This document shows, piece by piece, positions 1-6,828 of a stretch of DNA of 10,569 nt; within the stretch, counting starts at the first letter, position 1; every line of letters begins with the position of its first letter. The DNA is from Deltaproteobacteria bacterium (GTDB taxonomy: Bacteria > Myxococcota > B64-G9): NCBI GenBank assembly GCA_030591745.1, contig JAUVAM010000055.1, positions 1 to 10,569 of the forward strand, given 5' to 3'. The notes beneath the pieces are model-generated. The model searched no databases. It had not been told where the DNA came from and worked only from the letters and a program-made list of their open reading frames with translations. Both the position numbers and the translations under genes were made by a program.

Positions 1-1131
1 GAAGGGCGCGGCGTCATGGAAAGAACGCACGGCCACCTCGTCAAAGAACTTCACCCCGGAAGAAGTAACCACGGAGACCTGGCTTAGGGCCCCGCTCTTT
101 TCCAAAGAAACGTTAAGCAGTGTATAGCGGTCCTTGACCCCGTAAATGTTGCCGTAGGGATCGCGGCGAATGTACTCCTCGCCCACCCTGGGCGACCAAT
201 ACTGGCTCACGCCCCGCTTCACCCTGTTGAAGAAGGTGGCGTACTTGAACTCCTTGCTGTTGAGCAGCGAGGCCTCGCCCTCGTCCACGTCTTCAACGTG
301 GTCGTTGGCGGGCGCCCCTGTGACCATATCCAATTGGTCGAGGCTGGGGCGTCTGAACATGGCCACCGTACTTTCGTGCTGCCCCTGCTCTCCCGTCTGC
401 TCATCGGCCTGTTCGCTGCCCTCTCCTTTTTGCAGCCTGAGCTTGTCCGAGTTGCCGCTCATGGCTTCGCTGGCGTCGTAGGCGGCCATCTCACCCATTT
501 TCAAATCCAATTTCAAATGAAGAGCATCTCTCTTCTTCAAATCGGGCACTTCGAAGGCGGGCATCTTGTACTCGGTCGCCTGCTGCTGATCGCCCTGCTT
601 GCGGGTCAAGAGGGCCACATCGTCTAATCCTTCGTCCTGCTGGGGCTCGGGCCGGCGGCGAGATGACTCGGCGATGGTGGGCCTGGGTTGGGCCACCCCG
701 TAATCCGACCGCCGATGCCGGCTGATGCTCTCTTTTTCCACCTGCGTGTTGTGCTCGGACAAGAATCGGGCATCTTCAGGCGGGTTCTTGTCGGGGGTGG
801 GCGCCAAGTCCACCACCTGCCCCTCGGGATCCTTCTCTTCCTTTTTCTCTTCTTCCGGCACTTCGGGCTGCGGTGGCTTCTGCTCTTCCTTCTTCTCTTC
901 CACCTTCACCTTGGGCAAAATCTGACGATTGGCCTCGAAGTCCCGGGGGCTCATGGCCAACAAGGTGACTTCCGTATTCTCCTGCACTTTGGGCTTCGGC
1001 ACCAGGTCGGCAAACCAGTTATACATACCCGGCAGCAGACCGGTGAAAATCAGCTCCGCATGGACAAAAAGCGCCACGAGCAAGGCCACCAGCAATGGCT
1101 TGTAATTTCTGGCTGGCCGGTTCTCGGACAT
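1..1131 (-). CDS. TonB-family energy-transducing protein, C-terminus cut by the window edge
   Basis: An open frame with no stop runs from an ATG at 1131 to the left edge (377 codons, incomplete). The N-terminus is short and basic, followed by one hydrophobic segment at about residues 13-35, as expected for an inner-membrane anchor. Residues about 75-120 are rich in Lys, Glu and Pro, including KVEEKKEEQKPPQPEVPEEE, which resembles the extended periplasm-spanning linker of TonB proteins. Residues about 120-290 are hydrophilic and low in complexity. From about residue 295 a TonB C-terminal-like domain starts, with YATFFNRVKRGVSQYW and later LLNVSLEKSGALSQVSVVTS and AVRSFHDAAPF; it is cut before its end. 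TonB proteins transmit proton-motive-force energy to outer-membrane transporters. The linker is long for a classical TonB, so a related envelope or motility protein with a TonB-like C-terminus is possible. It is probably transcribed separately from the upstream operon. Confidence 0.8.
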   Translation of the reverse strand, partial: MSENRPARNYKPLLVALLVALFVHAELIFTGLLPGMYNWFADLVPKPKVQENTEVTLLAMSPRDFEANRQILPKVKVEEKKEEQKPPQPEVPEEEKKEEKDPEGQVVDLAPTPDKNPPEDARFLSEHNTQVEKESISRHRRSDYGVAQPRPTIAESSRRRPEPQQDEGLDDVALLTRKQGDQQQATEYKMPAFEVPDLKKRDALHLKLDLKMGEMAAYDASEAMSGNSDKLRLQKGEGSEQADEQTGEQGQHESTVAMFRRPSLDQLDMVTGAPANDHVEDVDEGEASLLNSKEFKYATFFNRVKRGVSQYWSPRVGEEYIRRDPYGNIYGVKDRYTLLNVSLEKSGALSQVSVVTSSGVKFFDEVAVRSFHDAAPF

Positions 1132-1183
1132 GGTCTCTTAACACCTCTCGAGCAGCGTCTATTCAGCCCAATTCCAACTCTTT

Positions 1184-1213
1184 ATTTTAACACTAGCGAA
1201 TAGGGGGGGTCAA
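1184..1213 (-). promoter_or_regulatory. Candidate sigma70-type promoter for the TonB-family gene
   Basis: On the minus strand a TTGACC box (1213-1208) and a TAAAAT box (1189-1184) are separated by 18 bases. This is close to the TTGACA/TATAAT consensus with acceptable spacing. The -10 box is about 50 bases upstream of the ATG at 1131, within an AT-rich patch that contrasts with the GC-rich surroundings. This would let the TonB-family gene be transcribed independently of the operon. The call rests on sequence match only. Confidence 0.4.
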
Positions 1214-1228
1214 ACCAGCGAGGGGGGC

Positions 1229-1714
1229 TCAGACAGCTTCAAGCCTGTTCAGCAGCGATCGAATCCGATTGGCGTGGCCCTGTTCCTGTTTGGCCAATTC
1301 CTCAAAAAGCGCATACAAATCTGACAACTGGCTCAGGGACAAGAGGGTGTTGTAAAGATCCCGGGTGGCGATTTCGCGGCGGTGGGCAACCTGCAAGACA
1401 CCGGCCGCATCCGATGCCTCAGGCAGGCCCGGGGCTTGGACGATACGCTCGACCGCCTCTTTCAGATTCGCATCATCGATGAGACCCGTCTTTTCAGGCA
1501 GGACCTCATATCGCTTCATCAAGCGATCGCGGTGGCTGACTTCGTCCTGAATCAGCTTGGCCAACAACGCGATCACCTCTGCATCCTGCTCGGCTTCGTC
1601 AAGCGAGAGTTGCCGTTTATGAGCCTCTTCATAAAAAGTCTTGGACTCTTCTTCGATACGAATGGCGAACTGAACGATGCCTTCCAGGCTCAGTTCAGGG
1701 GCTGCATTCGACAT
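1229..1714 (-). CDS. Ferritin-like / rubrerythrin-family diiron protein
   Basis: This 161-residue protein is predicted to be a four-helix ferritin-like domain. The diiron ligand pattern can be traced: a Glu in the first helix (EEESKTFYEE, residues 21-30), an ExxH at E58/H61 (QDEVSH), a Glu at 114 (HRREIATRDLY) and a second ExxH at E144/H147 (KQEQGH). No rubredoxin-type CxxC iron site is present, so it is a rubrerythrin core domain rather than a full rubrerythrin. Members of this broad family reduce peroxide, store iron or have unassigned roles. The start at 1714 is preceded by GAGGAG with a 6-base spacer and lies one base after the stop of the fusion oxidoreductase, so the two are very probably translated together. 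It may protect the oxygen-sensitive Fe-S complex from peroxide or assist it; that is inference from position. Confidence 0.85.
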   Translation of the reverse strand: MSNAAPELSLEGIVQFAIRIEEESKTFYEEAHKRQLSLDEAEQDAEVIALLAKLIQDEVSHRDRLMKRYEVLPEKTGLIDDANLKEAVERIVQAPGLPEASDAAGVLQVAHRREIATRDLYNTLLSLSQLSDLYALFEELAKQEQGHANRIRSLLNRLEAV

Positions 1715-1715
1715 A

Positions 1716-3623
1716 TCAAGCTCCTCGCTCAGGTCCAGGGTCGGTCAAAAGTTCATCAATGGCCCGGGCCGCGTTGTGGCCGTCCCGGATGGCCGAAATC
1801 ACATCCGGCCCATGGATGATGTCGCCGGCCACGAAAATCTTCGATTCCGGCGTGGCACCCGTGTCGTTGCGGGCGAAGCGTCCCCGGGTGATACCCAGTT
1901 TTTCCTGGTCTTCTTCGCTGAGAAAGCCGTAGCCCGGTGCCTGGCCGATGGCCTCGATGACCTGACTGCCGGCATAGAAAGCCTTATCGTCCTCATCGAT
2001 CTTGGGGTTAAAACGCCCCTCCTCGTCGAAGACTTGCAGACAACGAGCCACCTCCAGCCCATCCACTTTTCCAGCCTCATCAAGCCGGATTCGCTTGGGG
2101 GCCCAGCCCGGCTCGATGATCACGCCCTCCTCTCGGCTCTCCTCGATCTCCTCCTGGTCCGCCGGCATCTCTTCTTCGCACTCCAGACTCGTGAGCAGCA
2201 TATCCACCTTGCCGAAGCGCTGCTTTTGCAGTCTGGCCAAGCTGCGGACGATATCCATGGCCACGTTGCCACCGCCGATGACCACGATTTTTTCGTGAAG
2301 AGGGACCTCTTTGCCCAAGCGAATATCATTGAGCAACAAGATGGCCCGCTGCACGTCTTTGTGATCGTGGTTCTCGATTCGGGTACTGCGTCCGCCAGGA
2401 AAACCCACGGCGATGATCAGGGCATCGTGCTCATCTTTGAGCTTTGTCCACGCAGCAGGATCGTCCACCTTGCTGTTACAGCGAATTTCCACGCCCATGG
2501 CGACGATGGCCTCAAGGTCCCGGTCGATGGCCTCGTCGGGCAGACGGTAAGCCGGGATGCCGTATCGCATGGTGCCGCCCGCCTTGGGCATGCGCTCGAA
2601 GAGCGTGATCTGATGCCCCATGTGGGCCAAATAGTATGCCGCGGCCAAACCAGCCGGCCCGGCGCCCACGATGGCCACCCTCTTGCCGCTGGGTTTGATG
2701 ACGGCTTTTTTCGCTTCTTCCGAATCCGGATCAAGACTCTTGGATATTTCGCTCACCTGCTCGGCGGGCAGGGCATCAATGGCGTAACGCTTGAGCCAGC
2801 GAATGGCCACGGCTTCGCCCCTGTGAGAAAGAGCACAAACCGATTCGCAATTGTGGGTACAGATTCGACCGCAAACCGAGGGCAAGGGATTGGTGCGATA
2901 GATCTGACGCACCGATTCGGGCAAATCGCCATCGAAGATGCCGCGGATGTATTCGGGGATGTTCATATGGGCAGGGCAAGTATCGGTGCAAAGGCCACAT
3001 TCGACGCAACGCTGGGCTTCTTCCATGGCGGCTTGGGCCGAAAAGCCCTTGACGAACTCCACGAAACTGCCGATGCGCTCGGCCGCCTCCATCATCTCCA
3101 TGGGCCGACGGGTAAAATCCAGCCAGGACAAAGCCGGCTCAGCCTGCCAGCTTTTCTCCCCGGCATGGGTCTGATCCGGCTGGATGGTGAAAGCGGCTTG
3201 CTTCCAGCGCAACCCCTCTAAGGGATCCTCTTTGATGGATGGTTGCGTATAGATGTAGTTCCGACTCATGGACAAAGAGCCCGTGGGGCAAACGTCCACG
3301 CAAAAAGCGCAGAAACAGCAGCGGCCATAGTCCACAACGGGCCGTTCCGGATTGGTGCCCTCCGCCCCTTCAGGCGCTTCTTCTCCTTCGGCCCGCGGTG
3401 GCACCTTCATGTTGATGGCCGCCGTGGGGCACACGGTTGAGCAGGTGCCGCAGCCGATGCAGACCTCGTGATCGTTGGTGTGCATGCCACGATAGATCAT
3501 GGAGGCACCTTTTTTCTCATGGACCTCCAGGTCTTCCGCCGGGTAACGGATGGTCAAGGGTTTGCGGAACAAGTTGGCCAAGACCGCAAAAGGCGCGAAA
3601 AATGATTTTTCTCCAAGGGCCAT
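1716..3623 (-). CDS. NuoI/MbxN-like ferredoxin subunit fused to a GltD/NfnL-type FAD-NAD(P)H oxidoreductase
   Basis: This 635-residue protein has two parts. Residues 1-125 are NuoI/MbhN-like: a membrane-peripheral start (LFRKPLTIRYP, 18-28) and two [4Fe-4S] motifs, C55/C58/C61/C65 and C102/C105/C108/C112, separated by an acidic Pro/Glu insert (75-95). Residues about 200-635 match the GltD/NfnL/AegA flavoprotein family. They show Fe-S cysteines C206/C209/C212/C216 and C251/C255/C259/C263, an FAD-binding GAGPAGLAAAYYLA at 320-333, the GIPAYRLP segment at 355-362, a second Rossmann motif GGGNVAMDIVRSLAR (450-464) for NAD(P), and the closing FAD motif VAGDIIHGPDVISAIRDG (598-615). Such flavoproteins pass electrons between NAD(P)H and Fe-S carriers. 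The start at 3623 has AGGAG upstream; the gene follows the NuoD-like gene by 19 bases and precedes the ferritin-like gene by one. The fusion implies direct NAD(P)H exchange with the membrane complex. AegA of E. coli has a similar C-terminal part but an HycB-type ferredoxin domain. Confidence 0.92.
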   Translation of the reverse strand: MALGEKSFFAPFAVLANLFRKPLTIRYPAEDLEVHEKKGASMIYRGMHTNDHEVCIGCGTCSTVCPTAAINMKVPPRAEGEEAPEGAEGTNPERPVVDYGRCCFCAFCVDVCPTGSLSMSRNYIYTQPSIKEDPLEGLRWKQAAFTIQPDQTHAGEKSWQAEPALSWLDFTRRPMEMMEAAERIGSFVEFVKGFSAQAAMEEAQRCVECGLCTDTCPAHMNIPEYIRGIFDGDLPESVRQIYRTNPLPSVCGRICTHNCESVCALSHRGEAVAIRWLKRYAIDALPAEQVSEISKSLDPDSEEAKKAVIKPSGKRVAIVGAGPAGLAAAYYLAHMGHQITLFERMPKAGGTMRYGIPAYRLPDEAIDRDLEAIVAMGVEIRCNSKVDDPAAWTKLKDEHDALIIAVGFPGGRSTRIENHDHKDVQRAILLLNDIRLGKEVPLHEKIVVIGGGNVAMDIVRSLARLQKQRFGKVDMLLTSLECEEEMPADQEEIEESREEGVIIEPGWAPKRIRLDEAGKVDGLEVARCLQVFDEEGRFNPKIDEDDKAFYAGSQVIEAIGQAPGYGFLSEEDQEKLGITRGRFARNDTGATPESKIFVAGDIIHGPDVISAIRDGHNAARAIDELLTDPGPERGA

Positions 3624-3642
3624 GATTCGCTCTCCTAGCCTG

Positions 3643-4794
3643 TCAACGATCGATGTCCGGTGGACAGACGCTGAAAGACATCATCCAGGCCGCCACATCG
3701 TCGATCTTCATGCCCGGCAAATGCTTGTGGCATAAATACATGCCGGCCGGGAGGGAAGGTCCGCGCACGGCGACCCGATAAGGCGTCAAACCACCGTCGC
3801 TGACCACGTAATAGCCGAACTCGCCTTTGGACGACTCCACCTTGGAGTAAGCGTCACCGGCGGGCACGCGCAATTTCATCAAGTTACCCATGTTGAGGCG
3901 GACCGGGCCATCGGGAATCTGGGCGGCCAGGCGCCGGATGATCCGCAGGGATTCATGGTAATCCATACGCACCTGCACCGCGCGAGCCAGGGCATCGCCT
4001 CCACCCGAACAGGCCACCTTCACCTCCACCTCGTCATAGGCCGCATAAGGCGCATCCACCCGCACATCGGCGGCTACGCCTGTGGCCCTGAGGCTTGGCC
4101 CCACGATACCCGATGCCACAGCGTCTTCGGCCGAGATATACCCCAAGCCGCTCAAACGACTGTGCACGACCCTGTTCTCAAAAAGCAATCGGTCCCAGGT
4201 AAGCAGGCGATCTTCCAGGGTGTCCACCAGCTTGAGCAATTTGTCCAACCATCCATCGGGCAGATCTCGGCGCACACCACCGGGCACGTTGTAAATGTGG
4301 TAGACCCGCGCGCCCGTCAAGGCCTCGAAAAGGTCCAGCAACCAGTCCCTGTCCAACATCATCAGATACATGGGCGTGTAGTGACCCAGGGAACCGCCCA
4401 GGGCACCCATGCCCATCAAGAGAGACGTCAACCTCGACATCTCCAAGGTCAGGGATCTCAGATAGCGAGCCCGGCGTGGTACTTCAACGCCCAGGATGGT
4501 CTCCACGGCCTGGCAGTACGCCACCTCGTTGGGGTCCGGGTCCACCACGCAGACCCGGGGGATCAGAGACAGGTTGGCCGCCCAGGCTTTCTTTTCCATG
4601 GACTTTTCGAAGCCGCGGTGCAGCATGCCGGCGTTGGTTCGAACTTTGACGATTTCGGGTCCCACCATGTCCAGCACATAGCCGAAGTTGCCATGCATGC
4701 CTGGGTGGTTCGGTCCAAAAAACAAATCATAGGTGGCGTACTCGTCATTTTCCGCAATCTTCTGCAGGGTGGTGTAGCCGTCGGACAAGTGCAT
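3643..4794 (-). CDS. mbxL: NuoD / hydrogenase large subunit-like catalytic subunit (MbxL-like), NiFe ligands partly lost
   Basis: This 383-residue protein belongs to the complex I 49-kDa / energy-converting hydrogenase large subunit family. Visible family features are GPNHPGMHGNFGYVLDMVG (27-45, the HPxxHG loop), NAGMLHRGFEK (54-64) and the C-terminal DIDR end. At the two places where a NiFe hydrogenase has CxxC, this protein has C82-V-V-D85 (in RVCVVD) and C377-P-P-D380 (in SVCPPD). Two of the four metal-binding cysteines are therefore aspartate, and there is no C-terminal extension to be cleaved. A classical NiFe site is unlikely; Mbx/MBS and Ehr complexes are known relatives without hydrogenase activity. 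The ATG at 4794 is preferred because GGAGGT lies 6 bases upstream. A GTG at 4797 is an alternative that adds one residue. The start overlaps the NuoC-like stop, so the two are translationally coupled. Confidence 0.93.
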   Translation of the reverse strand: MHLSDGYTTLQKIAENDEYATYDLFFGPNHPGMHGNFGYVLDMVGPEIVKVRTNAGMLHRGFEKSMEKKAWAANLSLIPRVCVVDPDPNEVAYCQAVETILGVEVPRRARYLRSLTLEMSRLTSLLMGMGALGGSLGHYTPMYLMMLDRDWLLDLFEALTGARVYHIYNVPGGVRRDLPDGWLDKLLKLVDTLEDRLLTWDRLLFENRVVHSRLSGLGYISAEDAVASGIVGPSLRATGVAADVRVDAPYAAYDEVEVKVACSGGGDALARAVQVRMDYHESLRIIRRLAAQIPDGPVRLNMGNLMKLRVPAGDAYSKVESSKGEFGYYVVSDGGLTPYRVAVRGPSLPAGMYLCHKHLPGMKIDDVAAWMMSFSVCPPDIDR

Positions 4795-5294
4795 CACTCC
4801 ACCTCCCCTTCCTCAAAGCCCAAGCCTTTCAAGGTGTAGGCCTTCATGGAATACGCGGTGGCGTCGAAGTCCTTGCGCAAAGGCGGCATGTCTTGCCAGT
4901 TGTGCAAAAACAAGGGCGACAGGTCCGGGTTGCCGGGAAAATAGGTGCCGAAGAACTCGTGGATCTCTTGCTCATAGACCTGGGCCTGACCCCAAAGTTC
5001 GTGCACCGTATGGGCCCAAGGACGATCCCGATCGATGCGGATCTTAACAAGAGCGTGAAGCTTATGCTTGTAGGACCCAAGGTGGTAGACCAACTCCAAC
5101 TCGCTCGTGTCGATCCAGTCCACGCAAGAAATGAAGGACAAATGGGCGAAGCCTTGCTGTTTGAGCCAGTTCAAGACCGACAGCAGGTTATCCCGCTCTG
5201 TCTTGACCTCAAACACGGTGCCCGGCTTGTCTGCGCACTGAACACGCTCTCCCATTGCCCGGTCCAGATCGGCCATGATATCCGAGGCGGTCAT
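4794..5294 (-). CDS. mbxK: NuoC / 30-kDa-like subunit (MbxK-like)
   Basis: This 166-residue soluble subunit belongs to the complex I 30-kDa family. The signature lies at about residues 108-143: EQEIHEFFGTYFPGNPDL, followed by LFLHNWQDMPPLRKDF. The LHxWxxxPPLRKDF ending is typical of the hydrogenase-type (Ech, Mbh, Mbx) members. The N-terminal part (VEVKTERDNLLSVLNWLK-like region, about 28-45) and CVDWID (57-62) fit the usual alpha/beta fold. It would clamp the NuoD-like and NuoB-like subunits in the peripheral arm and is not expected to carry a cofactor. The frame stays open far upstream, but the ATG at 5294 is chosen because it begins the recognisable domain, has GAGGAGGT upstream and overlaps the NuoB-like stop as ATGA. 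The C-terminus is short, as in Mbx-type proteins, with no NuoCD fusion. Confidence 0.92.
   Translation of the reverse strand: MTASDIMADLDRAMGERVQCADKPGTVFEVKTERDNLLSVLNWLKQQGFAHLSFISCVDWIDTSELELVYHLGSYKHKLHALVKIRIDRDRPWAHTVHELWGQAQVYEQEIHEFFGTYFPGNPDLSPLFLHNWQDMPPLRKDFDATAYSMKAYTLKGLGFEEGEVE
4801..4806 (-). promoter_or_regulatory. Ribosome binding site that decides the NuoD-like start
   Basis: Minus-strand GGAGGT ends 6 bases before the ATG at 4794 and 3 bases before the GTG at 4797. The spacing favours the ATG. The motif lies inside the 3' end of the NuoC-like gene. Confidence 0.65.
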
Positions 5295-5923
5295 GACTTC
5301 ACCTCCTCGGCCATGAGTTGCTCGACCGTGGGCCGCTTGGCGAAAGGATCTTCCCAGGCCTTGAGCACCGGCGTGGAGCGCTTGAGGACGGCATCCTGGT
5401 TGCGCTTGTACCAGTCGTGGTTCTCCCGGTAGCGCCGGTAGCCCACGGCCTTGCCCGCCTGGATCTGGTCCATCAACTTGTTGAAGGAGTCGATGACGGC
5501 CTGAGGCCGGGGCATGCAGCCGGCGATGGACATGTCCACCGGCATGAACATTTCCAGTTGGTTGATGACCGGGTAAGAATCCCAGTATATGCCGCCGTTG
5601 ATCGGGCAAGAACCAAAACCCACGACGTAACTGGGATCCTGCATCTGCTCGTAGGTATAGATGACCCTCTTGAGGGTCTTGGCCGAAAGGTAGCCCGTGA
5701 TGAGTAAGAGATCCGCCTGGCGTGGTGTGGCCATGGGCCCCAAGCCGAAGCGTTCCATGTCGTAGCGCGAGGTCATGGTGGGCGGCAGCTCCACCGCCCC
5801 ACAGCCCGTGCAGTAGTAGAGCATCCACATGGAGCGTTTGCGGAAATAGTTCAAAATGGTCTGCCAACCGTTTTTCTGCTCCGCCGCACTATTGAGGACT
5901 ATGAGTTCTTCTCTTTGTTCCAT
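5291..5923 (-). CDS. mbxJ: NuoB / hydrogenase small subunit-like Fe-S subunit (MbxJ-like)
   Basis: This 210-residue protein is a NuoB-family subunit predicted to hold the terminal [4Fe-4S] cluster next to the catalytic pocket. Four candidate ligands are visible: C38 and C41 in YYCTGCGAVELPP, C106 in VGFGSCPINGG and C136 in IAGCMPRP. The CxxC spacing of the first pair is the hydrogenase (Ech/Mbh/Mbx) form, unlike the adjacent CC pair of true complex I NuoB. It lies between the NuoH-like and NuoC-like genes, where the mbx operon has mbxJ. The frame extends upstream, but the ATG at 5923 begins the protein sensibly, sits 5 bases after the NuoH-like stop and has GGGGTGA upstream. The C-terminal 45 residues (YRRYRENHDWYKRN and beyond) form a basic tail longer than the minimal fold. 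The stop overlaps the next start as ATGA. Confidence 0.93.
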   Translation of the reverse strand: MEQREELIVLNSAAEQKNGWQTILNYFRKRSMWMLYYCTGCGAVELPPTMTSRYDMERFGLGPMATPRQADLLLITGYLSAKTLKRVIYTYEQMQDPSYVVGFGSCPINGGIYWDSYPVINQLEMFMPVDMSIAGCMPRPQAVIDSFNKLMDQIQAGKAVGYRRYRENHDWYKRNQDAVLKRSTPVLKAWEDPFAKRPTVEQLMAEEVKS

Positions 5924-5928
5924 CTGCG

Positions 5929-6828
5929 TCACCCCGCAAACCGAGTCAGCACGAGTTGGATCAGAGCCAACGAGCCCGCCCAGATCCACAGGTGCCTGAT
6001 GCCCTGCTCGATCCGGTAACGCGCCATGACTGCGTTGACACACATGGTGGTGAAATAAACGACGAACTGCTTGGCCGTGAAGGCGTACCAGGTCTCGGCA
6101 CCGCCGAGAAAAAGGTTCACGATCAGGCCGGTCTCTACGTAGAGCTGCACTGCGTGCATCAAAAAACCGATGCCCAGATACTTGCCCGAGAGCTCGACCA
6201 TGGGTCCGGACGCGATCTCGGAGGGAGCGATCATGTGGTCGTATGGCTTCTCGCCCACCATGGCCTGAAAAGCCAACTCCACCGCCAAAAAGCCGATGGG
6301 CATACGGAGGATGTTCCAGTTTTCCACGCCACCTTGCTGGGCCGCGGCCAGCACACCCAAATCCGAGCTACCATAGACCAACATCATCGCCATGATGACC
6401 ATGACCAAAGGAATCTTGTAGCCCAGCATCAAGGCCAGTGCCCGGGAGATGCCGATGGTGGCGTTGGGATTGCCGGAAGCGGATACGCCCATGGCCATGC
6501 CCAAATAACCGATGCTCATCAAATAGAGAATGACGACGATGGGGCTGCCCCCCAGCACCGAAACGCCGGCCAATGGAATATAGAAGGCCGTGGCGATGAG
6601 ACCGCCCAGGGCCATGATGATGCCCAGGTCCATCACATAGTTGTGGGTGATGGAGCGTTTCGTGAAACACTTAATGACGTCGATAAATGACTGGTAAAAG
6701 GGTGGACCATAGCGACTCTGGATGCGAGCGGTCACCTTGCGGCCCAGGCCCATGAAAAGCAGCCCGACGGCCATGGAGAAAAAGGCCAATCCCACCAGTT
6801 CGGCAAATTGCCATGCGCCAAAGTTCAT
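5929..6828 (-). CDS. mbxM: NuoH-like membrane subunit (MbxM-like)
   Basis: This 299-residue integral membrane protein, with about eight hydrophobic segments, belongs to the NuoH/HyfC/EchB/MbhM family that joins the peripheral arm to the membrane arm. Family features are ARIQSRYGPPFYQSFIDVIK (34-53), the acidic loop GEKPYDHMIAPSEIASG (192-208) and VELSGKYLGIGF (211-222), matching the PFD...E...G...EYSG region where acidic residues start the ion path. The open frame extends upstream to 7056, but that part overlaps the preceding gene and shows no membrane character. The ATG at 6828 gives a normal-length protein and overlaps the upstream stop as ATGA; a GGGGGTG sequence precedes it as a weak ribosome site. 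Its place before the NuoB-like gene is the Mbx order; in mbh operons the M gene comes after L. Confidence 0.92.
   Translation of the reverse strand: MNFGAWQFAELVGLAFFSMAVGLLFMGLGRKVTARIQSRYGPPFYQSFIDVIKCFTKRSITHNYVMDLGIIMALGGLIATAFYIPLAGVSVLGGSPIVVILYLMSIGYLGMAMGVSASGNPNATIGISRALALMLGYKIPLVMVIMAMMLVYGSSDLGVLAAAQQGGVENWNILRMPIGFLAVELAFQAMVGEKPYDHMIAPSEIASGPMVELSGKYLGIGFLMHAVQLYVETGLIVNLFLGGAETWYAFTAKQFVVYFTTMCVNAVMARYRIEQGIRHLWIWAGSLALIQLVLTRFAG

Noticed and set aside
688..1203. A plus-strand frame rich in Leu and Phe opposite the TonB-family gene
   Set aside because: The Leu/Phe runs are the reverse complement of the Lys/Glu-rich spacer codons (AAG, GAA, GAG). The minus-strand frame is open from 1131 to the edge and has an anchor plus a TonB-like domain.
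1201..1228. Possible terminator after the ferritin-like gene, with two C-runs on the minus strand
   Set aside because: The two runs are direct repeats (CCCCCC-T-x-GCT like), not inverted, so they cannot form a hairpin, and no U-tract follows a stem.
1677..3221. A 514-codon plus-strand open frame antisense to the fusion oxidoreductase
   Set aside because: The minus-strand frame has clear Fe-S, FAD and NAD(P) motifs and operon context. The plus-strand translation has no recognisable motif and is a shadow of biased codon use.
3955..4839. A long plus-strand frame antisense to the NuoD-like gene, rich in His and Gln
   Set aside because: It mirrors the strongly recognisable NuoD-like gene, and its composition is typical of a reverse-strand shadow of GC-rich coding DNA.
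4794..5867. An extended NuoC-like protein starting at 5867
   Set aside because: The upstream part overlaps most of the NuoB-like gene in another frame and has no family similarity. The ATG at 5294 has a strong ribosome site and begins the domain.
3643..5923. A NiFe hydrogenase (Ech or Mbh type) small and large subunit pair
   Set aside because: The large subunit lacks two of the four NiFe-binding cysteines and the cleavable C-terminal peptide, and the gene order is Mbx-like rather than Mbh-like.
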